A stretch of DNA of 64,000 nt from Actinokineospora enzanensis DSM 44649 (GTDB lineage Bacteria > Actinomycetota > Actinomycetes > Mycobacteriales > Pseudonocardiaceae), in contig NZ_KB894420.1 of NCBI RefSeq assembly GCF_000374445.1, positions 62,001 through 126,000 of the forward strand. The letters are read 5' to 3'. Positions 15,409-23,135 of the stretch are shown here, in pieces. The notes under the pieces are model-generated. The model made no database searches. It worked only from the letters and a program-made list of their open reading frames with translations, and was not told the DNA's origin. The first letter of the stretch is position 1; the number at the start of each line of letters is the position of its first letter. The translations under genes and the position numbers were made by a program.

Positions 15409-16722
15409 CTACCGCCGAAGTCCAGGCCTTGTCTGGGTTGCGTGGACGCGGTGGGCGAGATCGGCCAGGTGCGGCATGGTGTTCTGGCGGGGTGCCTGTC
15501 TCAGGTCGGTGACCAGGGTGCGCACGGCGGCGCGGGTGTGGACCTCGCCGGGTGCGGTGCGTTCGGCGGCGAGCAGGGTGCGGTAGGCGCGTTCGGGGTT
15601 GCCGTGGTCGTACCAGCAGCGTGCGGTGTCGACCAGGACGCGGGCGCGTCGTTCGACGGTGGGGATGACTGCGAGCGACTGGTGATGGGCGTGGGCGAGT
15701 CCGGCGGCGGGGTCGCCGAGGGCGTGCGCGCCGCAGATCCGGTAGCTGACCAGGTTGCCCAGCAGGGTGCGCTGGTGTGGGCTGTTCTCGGCGAGGTGGG
15801 TGACGGCAGCGGCGGCGTCGGCGAGCAGTTCGTGGGAGCGGTCGCGGTCACCGGCCTGGGCGGCGGCGTAGCTGGCCGTGCAGTGCAGCATCCCGTGCAT
15901 CAGTGCGTGGTCGGGGTGCCCGGCGGGGTCGAGGTGGGCTGCGGCGTCGAGGGTCAGGTGTTGGGCGTGGTCGTGGTGTCCGGCGCGGCGGGCCACGGCG
16001 GCGAGCATGCGCTGGGCGCGCGCCAGGACCAGGGGGTCTTCGGCCAGGTGGGCGTGGTGTTGGGCGCGGTCGGCGGCGACCCATTCCAGCCCGGAGGCCG
16101 TCAGCTTGATCAGTGCTTCGGTGGTCAGGGTGTAGGCGGCGGCTGCCAGGGCGTGGGTGTCGGGAGTGGAGGTGCGGTCGGCGGCGGCCTGGGTGGCGGC
16201 CAGCAGCGGGGGCAGTCGGTCGGCGAGCATCAGGTAGTCGCAGCGGGTGAAGGCTTCTCGGGCCTCGGCGATCCGCGAGGCCTGCGGCGGGGCCGGTCCG
16301 GGGTCGGTCTCGGTCGGTCCGAGCAGGAGCGCGTCGCCGAGTGTCCGGGTCAGCAGTCGCGCCGGGTCGATATCGGTGCCGGATCCGGTGGGGAGCCCGG
16401 TCATCATGCCGCCTGCCGCGATCAGGAAGGTGCGGCGGCGCATGGGGTCCTCCTCGGTCGGTGCCGGTCCAGGCTCACTGTAGGGGCGCGGTAGCGCCCG
16501 TGCCGGGAGGACGGGAGCGAGTCCGAACGACTCGACGGGCAGCGCAAGGGCCTCGGCGAAGGCCCGCATCGTCGGTACGTCGCGCAGGGGCACGGCGCCG
16601 GTCTCGTACCGGGATACCGCGCTGGCGTGCAGTCCGCAGCGGCGCCCGAGCTCGGTCTGTGTCCACCCGCGCGCGGTACGGGCCTGGCGCAGGACGGCTC
16701 CGGGGTGGTCCGCGGTGCTCAT
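15409..16722 (-). CDS. XRE-family regulator with C-terminal TPR-like sensor domain
   Basis: This 437-residue protein has an N-terminal HTH_3 domain (residues 8-65: LRQARTARGWTQTELGRRCG, SAVSRYETGAVPLRDVPTM). It is followed by a twin-arginine-like segment MRRRTFLIAAGGM near residue 95 and about 300 residues of alpha-helical TPR-type repeats rich in Ala and His. Such actinomycete XRE-TPR proteins often govern neighbouring biosynthetic or metabolic genes. It diverges from the ribonucleotide-reductase-like gene over a 200-base region containing repeated TGTGCGG half-sites, its probable operator. The RRR-hydrophobic segment may be an internal helix and need not be a signal. Confidence 0.88.
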   Translation of the reverse strand: MSTADHPGAVLRQARTARGWTQTELGRRCGLHASAVSRYETGAVPLRDVPTMRAFAEALALPVESFGLAPVLPARALPRPYSEPGPAPTEEDPMRRRTFLIAAGGMMTGLPTGSGTDIDPARLLTRTLGDALLLGPTETDPGPAPPQASRIAEAREAFTRCDYLMLADRLPPLLAATQAAADRTSTPDTHALAAAAYTLTTEALIKLTASGLEWVAADRAQHHAHLAEDPLVLARAQRMLAAVARRAGHHDHAQHLTLDAAAHLDPAGHPDHALMHGMLHCTASYAAAQAGDRDRSHELLADAAAAVTHLAENSPHQRTLLGNLVSYRICGAHALGDPAAGLAHAHHQSLAVIPTVERRARVLVDTARCWYDHGNPERAYRTLLAAERTAPGEVHTRAAVRTLVTDLRQAPRQNTMPHLADLAHRVHATQTRPGLRR

Positions 16723-16790
16723 CGTCGAGTCCCTTCCCGGGGTCGCTCCGGTGTCCCTCGAACCGGTTCACGGTAGTCGCCGCGCGCCGG

Positions 16791-16840
16791 TGTGCGGGCC
16801 GGATGTGCGGGATCGGCACACGGTGTGCGCGATCCGCACA
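16791..16840. promoter_or_regulatory. TGTGCGG half-site cluster in the XRE/RNR-like divergent promoter
   Basis: TGTGCGG occurs at 16791 and 16804. CCGCACA occurs inverted at 16834-16840, and the internal palindrome GCACAC-G-GTGTGC lies between two GATC blocks. The nested symmetry TGTGCGG-GATC...GATC-CGCACA suits a dimeric HTH regulator, most simply the adjacent XRE protein. Confidence 0.6.
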
Positions 16841-16922
16841 CGCCCCTGCCTCGCGCACCGGCCACGGGATTGTCTTGGGTGGCCCGCTTTCCGTTGGACC
16901 GCAACAGAAAGAAGCCATCGTG

Positions 16923-18623
16923 ATGACCGCTACCACGATCACCGACACCGTCGACCCCGTGGACGCCTATCTGCGTGCCGGGCGCATCATCGCCGCGCAC
17001 GAGACCCGCTCGGACATGATCGAGCGGGTGACCGCCGCCCTGTGCGCCGCCGATTGCGCCTTCTACCCCGCAGGTGCCGCCGCGTTCGGTGCCCGGCTGC
17101 GCCGGGCCATGGACGCGCGGCAGGTGGTGTTCTCCACCCCGATCATGACCAACGCCGGCCGCCACCCCGACCGTGCGCTGGCCGCGTGCGTGGTGCCGCC
17201 AGTGGACCTGCGCGGTGACCTCGCGGCCGTCGCGGCGAGCGTGCACGCCCACCACCAGGCCGGGATGGGCACCGGGTTCCGGCTCGACGAGGTCACCGAT
17301 CCCGTCACGGTGCTGCGTCACCTCAACACCGTCGCCGTCGAGGGGGCGTGTGCCGGTCGGGAGGACAGGCCGGTGGGCAACATGGCCGTCCTGTCCCTGG
17401 ACCACCCCCGCGTGCAGGAGTTCATCGACTGCAAACTCGGCGCCGACACCCGCGGTGAGATCTGGAAGTTCAACATCAGCCTCCTGGTCACCGACGCGCA
17501 GATGCGGGCCGCGGACGCCGGGCCCGGCCGGGAACGTGATCTGCTGTCCGCCGCCGCGCGCGCCGTGCACGCCTGCGCCGACCCCGGCCTGGTGTTCATC
17601 GACCGCCTGGAGGCCACCAACCCCACCCCGCACCTGGGCGCCTACGTCTCCACCGCCCCCTGCGCCGAGGTCGGCCTGGCCACTGGAGAAGCGTGCCAGT
17701 TCGGCTACCTCAACCTCGGTGCCTTCCACCGCCCGGACGGGGACGTCGTGCCGGTCGACCTCGACGCCCTCGCCGAGACCACGGCGTTGCTGGTGCGGGC
17801 CCTCGACGACGCGATCGAGGCCAGCCTCCCGCACTACCCCAGCCCCGTCACCGTGGCCATCATGACCGCCAAACGCAAGATCGGCATCGGGATCTGCGGG
17901 CTGGCCGACTTGTTGTTGACCGCGGGCCTGCCCTACGGCAGCCCGGACGCGATCCGGCTCACCCGCGATCTGGTGGCCTTCGTCAACTACCACTCCAAGC
18001 TGGCCTCGGTCACCCTCGCCGAGGCGCGCGGCCCCGCCCCCGCAGTCGCCGACGGCCGCTCCCGCTACGCCGACCCCGACTTCCTACGCCGCTTCGCCCG
18101 CCCCGAGATCCGCACCGTCACCCCCGCCCACTGGGACACCCTCGCCGACCGCATCGCCACCACCGGGCAGCTGCGCCACGCCCACACCGTCGCCCTGCCC
18201 CCGACCGGGCGCAGCGCCCCCGTCATCGGCGCCAGCACCGGCATCGAACCCCTGTTCCGACTCACCAGCGACCACACCGGCGACCTGCACCCCGCCGCCG
18301 CCCACGCCCTACGCCAGGCCGGGCGCACCGACCTGATCGGCCACATCCACCTCCACGGCAAACTCCCCCGCGACCACGGCCTGCCCGCCCCGCTGGCCGA
18401 CCTGCTGGCCACCGCCACCGACCTCGAACCCGCCGCCCACCTGGCCATGACCGCCGCCGCCCAGGCGGGCGTCGACGACGCGGTCAGCAAGACCGTCAAC
18501 CTGCCCGCCGACGCCACCGTCGAACAAGTCCACGACATCCTGACCACCGCGTGGCGACTCGGCTGCGCCGGGGTCACCGTCTACCGCGACGGCAGCCGCG
18601 GCACCCAACCCAAACCCCTGTGA
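16923..18623 (+). CDS. Divergent class II ribonucleotide reductase-like protein
   Basis: This 566-residue protein has the ten-stranded barrel of the adenosylcobalamin-dependent reductase family. It shows FSTPIMTNAG, a first redox cysteine C89 in AACVVPP, GMGTGF, FNISLLVTD, NPTPHLG, the radical cysteine C247 with E249 in APCAEV, a second redox cysteine C258 in EACQFGYLNL, IGIGICGLADLL, SAPVIGASTGIEPLF and the C-terminal VTVYRDGSRG. The family's N-P-C-G-E motif reads A-P-C-A-E, so the catalytic-site asparagine is missing. It is much shorter than the usual 700-950 residues and lacks a C-terminal zinc domain. It may reduce an unusual nucleotide or act in a specialised pathway with the downstream NUDIX enzyme. 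Confidence 0.82.
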   Translation: MTATTITDTVDPVDAYLRAGRIIAAHETRSDMIERVTAALCAADCAFYPAGAAAFGARLRRAMDARQVVFSTPIMTNAGRHPDRALAACVVPPVDLRGDLAAVAASVHAHHQAGMGTGFRLDEVTDPVTVLRHLNTVAVEGACAGREDRPVGNMAVLSLDHPRVQEFIDCKLGADTRGEIWKFNISLLVTDAQMRAADAGPGRERDLLSAAARAVHACADPGLVFIDRLEATNPTPHLGAYVSTAPCAEVGLATGEACQFGYLNLGAFHRPDGDVVPVDLDALAETTALLVRALDDAIEASLPHYPSPVTVAIMTAKRKIGIGICGLADLLLTAGLPYGSPDAIRLTRDLVAFVNYHSKLASVTLAEARGPAPAVADGRSRYADPDFLRRFARPEIRTVTPAHWDTLADRIATTGQLRHAHTVALPPTGRSAPVIGASTGIEPLFRLTSDHTGDLHPAAAHALRQAGRTDLIGHIHLHGKLPRDHGLPAPLADLLATATDLEPAAHLAMTAAAQAGVDDAVSKTVNLPADATVEQVHDILTTAWRLGCAGVTVYRDGSRGTQPKPL

Positions 18624-18649
18624 CCGTGTCGATCACGACCCTGCCCCGA

Positions 18650-18721
18650 GGTGAGGATGACCTCCACCGACCACGTACTCGACACACCATGCACCCGGTG
18701 GCCCGGTAGGTCATCCTCACC
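18650..18721. other. Long inverted repeat between RNR-like and NUDIX genes
   Basis: GGTGAGGATGACCT (18650-18663) and AGGTCATCCTCACC (18708-18721) pair perfectly over 14 bases, and inside them CCACCG pairs with CGGTGG. The 44-base loop is larger than in ordinary terminators. It could be a terminator, a processed RNA structure or a regulator site for the NUDIX gene. Confidence 0.6.
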
Positions 18722-18802
18722 CAGTCCGGCCCCGACGGGACCCGCGTACCGTGGGCCCGCCGCGCCACCCAGCGGATCCAACGTCGGGAGACAGGAGAAA
18801 CC

Positions 18803-19300
18803 ATGGTGGATCAGTGCATCAAGGACACCCGACACGACCGCTACCCCGTCGCCGCCCACCTGATCCTCACCCACCCCACCACCGGCCACGTACTGCTGAT
18901 GCGACGCGACGGCACGTACTACGGCCGACATCGACTCGCCTTCGTGGCCGGACACGTGGACACCGGCGAGACAGTCACCGACTGCGTGGTCCGCGAGTCC
19001 GCCGAGGAGATCGGAATCGGACTCGACCCCGCCGACCTGACCCCAGCCGGTGTGATGTTCCGCCGCTCAGCCGAGCCCCGAGTGGACTTCTTCTTCACCG
19101 CTCACACCTGGACGGGAGAACCACGCATCCGCGAACCGCACAAGTGCAGCGAGCTCCTCTGGGCCGACCCCGACAACCTGCCCGCCGACGTGCTCGACTT
19201 CGTCCCCCGCGCGCTCGACAACACCCGAACCCAGCGGCACTTCGACGAGTTCGGCTGGACCACCACACCCGCCCTGCCAGCCACCCCTCCCCGCCGCTGA
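18803..19300 (+). CDS. NUDIX hydrolase
   Basis: This 165-residue protein has a complete Nudix box GHVDTGE...RESAEEIGI (G-x5-E-x7-R-E-x2-E-E-x-G), which binds Mg2+ and cleaves nucleoside-diphosphate-linked compounds. The ATG follows GGAGAAACC. The segment LMRRDGTYYGRHRLAFVAGH is typical of MutT-like subfamilies acting on NTPs or nucleotide sugars. Placement after the RNR-like gene suggests nucleotide metabolism or sanitation, but the long inverted repeat between them may separate transcripts. Confidence 0.93.
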   Translation: MVDQCIKDTRHDRYPVAAHLILTHPTTGHVLLMRRDGTYYGRHRLAFVAGHVDTGETVTDCVVRESAEEIGIGLDPADLTPAGVMFRRSAEPRVDFFFTAHTWTGEPRIREPHKCSELLWADPDNLPADVLDFVPRALDNTRTQRHFDEFGWTTTPALPATPPRR

Positions 19301-19374
19301 AACAACACCCACGACACGGTCCACGTGCTCCGACAGGACAAGCACTGCCAGCATGCTCTTGTCATGATGGTGGT

Positions 19375-20126
19375 GTGACTCGTGTGCTTGTGCTCGGCGG
19401 CTCGTGGTTCCTTGGTCGTGCTGTCGTCGAGGAGGCGCTGGCACGAGGCTGGCAAGTGACCACGTTCCGCCGCAGCAGGTCAGGGGCGGACGTGGGCGAC
19501 GTTCGCGTCATCCACGGTGATCGGACCGTGCACGCGGACCTGACGCGGTTGGCCGCGCACGGGCCTGGGATGCACTCGTCGACACCTCCGGCTATGTTCC
19601 CCGCGAGGTGGGCCTCGCCGCTCGCGCACTTGAGCCGGTGGTCGGTCGGTACGTGTTCGTCTCCACGGTGTCGGTGTACGAGGGTTGGCCGGTGCAGCCC
19701 CTGACGGAGGAGTCCGCGGTCCTGGACTGTCCCGCGGATGTCGGGGCCGACTTCGGGTACGACGGGGACCCTGGCCCGTCGATCTACGGGTTCACCAAGG
19801 CCGGCTCGGAGCGCGCGGTCCTGGAGGCGTTCGGTGATCGACGAGTCGCCGTGCTGAGACCGGGAGTGATCCTCGGGCCACGGGAGTATGTCGGCAGGCT
19901 TCCGTGGTGGCTGCGCCGATTCGAACGAGGCGGGCGGGTGCTCGCACCGGGACGTCCGGAACGGGCTGTGCAGCCCGTCGATGTACGCGACGTCGCCGCC
20001 TTCGCGCTGACGACAGCCACCGGTCCCACCGGAACGTTCAACGTCACAGCCACGGGAGATGACAGCCGCGACGAAAGATCAGCAACGAAGAGCCCCGCCA
20101 GGCCACTACACGGTCGACTCATGTAG
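19375..20126 (+). pseudogene. NAD-dependent epimerase/dehydratase, frameshifted and 3'-truncated
   Basis: A GTG at 19375 opens a Rossmann start TRVLVLGGSWFLGRAVVEEA (the GxxGxxG nucleotide-binding loop is modified to GGSWFLG). Near 19567 one base is missing: restoring a T in CCTGGGAT joins the frame to DALVDTSGYVPREV and on through VFVSTVSVYEGWPV and the YGFTKAGSE active-site tyrosine/lysine. After GTFNVTATG the sequence departs from the family and stops, about 60 residues short. Both defects suggest decay; the first could also be a sequencing error. Confidence 0.8.
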
Positions 20127-20922
20127 CCACGATGGTTGCCTCCTCCAATTCGTTCACCACATCGCCCGTGGCGCGCTGGACGGCGAGCTGCTCCTCGAAC
20201 TCGGCCCGGACGATCTTGACGAGCTGGCGAGCCCGAGTGGTCCCTACTCCGAGCCGGATGCGCAAGGCATCAGCGGATATCGGCTTCTGGTGAGCCGCAC
20301 GGTGAACCGCGTCTTCTCGCCGAGCCTGAGCCAAGAGAACCTCCGGCGTGCGCCCAACGGCTACTCGCCCGCCACCTCGCGGCAACACGTCCTCACCAAG
20401 TTCGGGCCTCGTCTCCGGCGCACCCTCATTCGCGTCCGCATGGACAGCCAGCCCAGGTCGACCGACTCCGGACGCGGCTGACACACGAGTTGTAGCGCCA
20501 ATCGCTTGCAAGAGGCCAGGACCGACCTCCGCCCAGCCGATCAACAGCAGCGGCCCTACCGCATCGAACGCCGCCTTACCGAACTCGCCCGCGACCAGAG
20601 GCTCTGCCACGTTCAGCGCGAGCGTGACCGCGCTGGCGAAGAGCAGCAACCGACGAGCAGGTCGCAGCACGTCCGGCGAAACACCAGTGAGGGCCAAGTG
20701 CCGGATGCCCAGCAGCAGCCCGAGGATCGAAAGATCAACCGCAGGAGCCACCAGCGGCGCGACCCACGCTGGCACACCAAGCCGGAGCGCGAGATTGAGG
20801 ACGTTGCCAAAACCGAACAGGAAGGCCAGACCAACGACCACGCCCATGATCACGGTGACAGCCTGAATTACAGCAGCCCCGTCTGACCCTGATCGCGTCG
20901 ACACAGCTGCCCCGCGAGTCAT
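20119..20922 (-). CDS. DUF2637 membrane protein with C-terminal HTH
   Basis: This 267-residue protein has four membrane helices ([70 protein letters not shown]), the DUF2637 signature with D and E in the helices. A C-terminal helical region [21 protein letters not shown] looks like an HTH. DUF2637 proteins are carried mainly by actinomycete plasmids and integrative conjugative elements. Its ATG overlaps the stop of the upstream HTH gene (ATGA), so the two are coupled. Its end converges with the broken epimerase gene, overlapping by 8 bases. Confidence 0.82.
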   Translation of the reverse strand: MTRGAAVSTRSGSDGAAVIQAVTVIMGVVVGLAFLFGFGNVLNLALRLGVPAWVAPLVAPAVDLSILGLLLGIRHLALTGVSPDVLRPARRLLLFASAVTLALNVAEPLVAGEFGKAAFDAVGPLLLIGWAEVGPGLLQAIGATTRVSAASGVGRPGLAVHADANEGAPETRPELGEDVLPRGGGRVAVGRTPEVLLAQARREDAVHRAAHQKPISADALRIRLGVGTTRARQLVKIVRAEFEEQLAVQRATGDVVNELEEATIVAT

Positions 20923-21377
20923 CGAACATCACCTGCTTCGACGCGCGGACGCCCGTGGGTGTCTCGGGTGGCAATGCCGCGTTCACGCAGTTTGCTCAGC
21001 ACAGTGGTGTGGGCGACGCCGAGATGGTCGCCGACTCGTACCAGCGACCAGCCGAGGCCATAGAGGCGGATGGCATCCTCGACCTGCTCGGTCGAGAGAC
21101 CACGGCGGCGCATCAACACACCGTTCCGGTGGAGAATGCTACTGGCCGTTCGCCGTTCGATGCCGAACCGGTCACCGAGCTCGTACACCGTCGCACCGGA
21201 CCGGTAGCCGGCGATCAGCTGTTCGACTTGCTCGGTGCTGAGTTGCCGGGCGCGGCCGGGGCGGTCGCGCTTGATCGACGGCGGCTCGGGCGTGTCGAGG
21301 CTGGGGAGCTTCTCGCGGAGCTCTTCCAGGGCTTTGACCTGGTATTTTATGTTCGAGTAAGGCCCCCTAACCTCCAC
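20919..21377 (-). CDS. Double-HTH DNA-binding protein, resolvase-like
   Basis: This 152-residue protein contains two Hin/resolvase-type helix-turn-helix units in tandem: [19 protein letters not shown] followed by [20 protein letters not shown], and [19 protein letters not shown] followed by [20 protein letters not shown]. The N-terminal part is short. The likely start is a GTG at 21377, though the frame stays open upstream. It is translationally coupled to the DUF2637 gene and preceded by repeat B. It is probably a mobile-element regulator or the DNA-binding remnant of a recombinase; no catalytic serine domain is seen. Confidence 0.7.
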   Translation of the reverse strand: MEVRGPYSNIKYQVKALEELREKLPSLDTPEPPSIKRDRPGRARQLSTEQVEQLIAGYRSGATVYELGDRFGIERRTASSILHRNGVLMRRRGLSTEQVEDAIRLYGLGWSLVRVGDHLGVAHTTVLSKLRERGIATRDTHGRPRVEAGDVR

Positions 21378-21415
21378 AATGGAATTTTGTGCGTGAATCA
21401 CCCGTTGACCTGTGG

Positions 21416-21740
21416 AAGCATGGTCAGCGGGTGATCTTTGTTTGGTGTCCTCTGTGGACTGTGTCGGCTGGTTCTGGAGCGGATTCGGAGCGGTCGTCAT
21501 CCCGGGATGGAATGGGTCGTAGGTCGGCTCCAGGTCGAGCGGTCCGGGTGTCTTCGGGACGGTGGCATCTCGGGCCGTGAGTGTGGCGACCTTGCTGCTC
21601 CATGCGCGCGGACGAAGACGTGGACGCTTGTTGTCGGGCGGCCGGTTCCCGCTTCTCGATCGGAACGTCGGCATGGCTTCCCATTCGAATGCCCCGCCGG
21701 AAAGAGCACCTCGAACGATCCACCCGCCGCACACGCACCG
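21416..21740 (-). repeat. Diverged repeat B (inverted copy of 9115-9398)
   Basis: Read on the minus strand, this region aligns with 9115-9398, including GGTGCTCTTTCCGGCGGGG, CCAGAACCAGCCGACA and AAGATCACCCGCTGACCATG. It lies directly upstream of the HTH/DUF2637 operon and may carry its promoter. The overall similarity is partial, so the copies are old. The remaining bases of 21378-21892 hold no gene I can support. Confidence 0.75.
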
Positions 21741-21892
21741 ATCCGGTCCGCGCGACTCGTCCTGCGTACCGAACAGAACCCCGACGGTCACCGAGCAGTC
21801 CTCACCCCCGTTCCCGGCCACGGGCGACGTGCCACGGCGACACGACTGGTATCGCGAGCTCCGTCCACGCGAGAGTGTTGTCGGGTGCCCGT

Positions 21893-22026
21893 ACGCGCTT
21901 CGGAACCTCCAGTGCGGGCCGACACGCCGGGAGGTTCCGAACCACACCTCGGCGTGTCGACCCCGGACCATGTCAACAGCTGTTGATAAAGTCCGGCCGC
22001 GTGGACAAAACCCCTGCTCACGCAGG
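21893..22026 (+). promoter_or_regulatory. CRISPR leader 2
   Basis: These 134 bases match leader 1 (9624-9757) in length and in spaced conserved blocks, ending in the identical CCTGCTCACGCAGG before the first repeat. The internal inverted repeat GCCGACACGCCG/CGGCGTGTCG (21918-21929, 21950-21959) is retained over 10 pairs. Confidence 0.8.
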
Positions 22027-22211
22027 CTGGCACCGGCCGTCACCGGCCGGTGAGGATCGCAACTGACGCGGTTCGGAAGGCCAGGTCGAGGGCTCATCGC
22101 TGGCACCGGCCGTCACCGGCCGGTGAGGATCGCAACCACCAGCTCGCGCACGAGTTGGAGGGCCGGTTCACCCCCTGGCACCGGCCGTCACCGGCCGGTG
22201 AGGATCGCAAC
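22027..22211 (+). CRISPR. CRISPR array 2: three 37-nt repeats, two spacers
   Basis: Identical repeats (CTGGCACCGG...GAGGATCGCAAC) lie at 22027-22063, 22100-22136 and 22175-22211, with spacers of 36 and 38 nt. Repeat sequence and orientation are the same as in array 1, 12.2 kb away, so both would be served by one Cas system elsewhere. The last repeat is intact, with no sequence decay. The few spacers suggest low acquisition or repeated loss. Confidence 0.95.
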
Positions 22212-22308
22212 CGCCCGCCTGATCGAGCTGCCGCGTGACTCCCGGCACACAGCCACCGCATAGCCGTGGCACATGCCCGCCTCAGCGCCCCTGCCGATCG
22301 TTACCGGC

Positions 22309-23106
22309 ATGACGGCGATCGCAGAAGCCCCACGGGCCACCGAACGAAGCACCGACCACCACCGGGTCACCCTCGATGTGGTCATTCCCGTGTACAACGA
22401 GGAAACCGACCTGGAGCCCGGTGTCCGCACGCTCCGCGCCTACCTGGCGGTGTCCGTCCCCTACCGGTTCCGGATCACCATCGCGGACAACGCCAGCACC
22501 GACGCCACCCCCGAGGTCGGTACCCGGCTGGCTCGGGAGCTGCCCGAGGTCGAGTACGTCCGCTTGGCGGAGAAGGGGCGCGGGCGCGCGCTCAAGGCGG
22601 TCTGGCTCGCCTCGGACGCCGAGGTTCTCGCCTACATGGACGTCGACCTGTCCACCGATCTGGCGGCACTCGACGTGCTGGTCGCGCCGCTGTTGTCCGG
22701 GCACTCGGATGTGGCGATCGGCAGCAGGCTGATCCGGGGTGCGCGGGTGGTGCGCGGCGTGCAGCGAGAGTTCATCTCCCGCTGCTACAACCGGATCCTC
22801 CGCACGGTCCTGCGCGCCCGGTTCTCCGACGCGCAGTGCGGGTTCAAGGCGATCCGGTCGGACGCGGCACGGGCGTTGCTTCCGCTGGTCGAGGACACCG
22901 GCTGGTTCTTCGACACCGAGCTGCTGATCCTGGCCCAGCGCAGCGGGATGCGGATCTACGAGGTGCCGGTCGACTGGATCGACGACCCGAACTCCTCGGT
23001 GGACATCGTGGCCACCGCGCTCGCCGACCTCCGGGGTGTCGCGCGCATGCGGCGTACCCGGGCCCGCCGGGTCACCGCCCCCGTTCGCGTCCTGACCGCC
23101 GCCTGA
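22309..23106 (+). CDS. Family 2 glycosyltransferase (polyprenyl-phosphate sugar synthase type)
   Basis: This 265-residue cytoplasmic GT-A enzyme resembles dolichol-phosphate mannosyltransferases. It shows DVVIPVYNEETDLEPGV, ADNASTDATPEV, the DxD metal site in AYMDVDLSTDL, the acceptor-loop DAQCGFKAIRSDAAR and TGWFFDTELL. It would load a sugar on polyprenyl phosphate. The start is the ATG at 22309; 22273 is possible, and neither has a strong ribosome binding site. The ArnT-like transferase gene follows after 29 bases, so the two probably form donor synthase and lipid-linked sugar transferase. Confidence 0.9.
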   Translation: MTAIAEAPRATERSTDHHRVTLDVVIPVYNEETDLEPGVRTLRAYLAVSVPYRFRITIADNASTDATPEVGTRLARELPEVEYVRLAEKGRGRALKAVWLASDAEVLAYMDVDLSTDLAALDVLVAPLLSGHSDVAIGSRLIRGARVVRGVQREFISRCYNRILRTVLRARFSDAQCGFKAIRSDAARALLPLVEDTGWFFDTELLILAQRSGMRIYEVPVDWIDDPNSSVDIVATALADLRGVARMRRTRARRVTAPVRVLTAA

Positions 23107-23135
23107 CTGCCGCCTGACCTCGAAAAGGGAACGCC

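Noticed and set aside
16723-16922. Cobalamin riboswitch before the class II RNR-like gene
   Set aside because: The 200-base divergent region has no B12-box (GCCACTG-type) sequence; the repeated TGTGCGG half-sites explain the symmetry better as a protein operator.
14460-22260. A complete prophage or conjugative element bounded by a repeat of the tRNA 3' end
   Set aside because: I found no second copy of the tRNA-Ala 3' sequence, no replication, transfer or structural genes, and only fragments of a recombinase; a decayed element is the most that can be said.
9500-22300. Cas or other defence genes beside the CRISPR arrays
   Set aside because: None of the intact genes between or beside the arrays shows Cas1, Cas2, Cas3, Cas10 or RAMP motifs; the arrays are orphan within this window.
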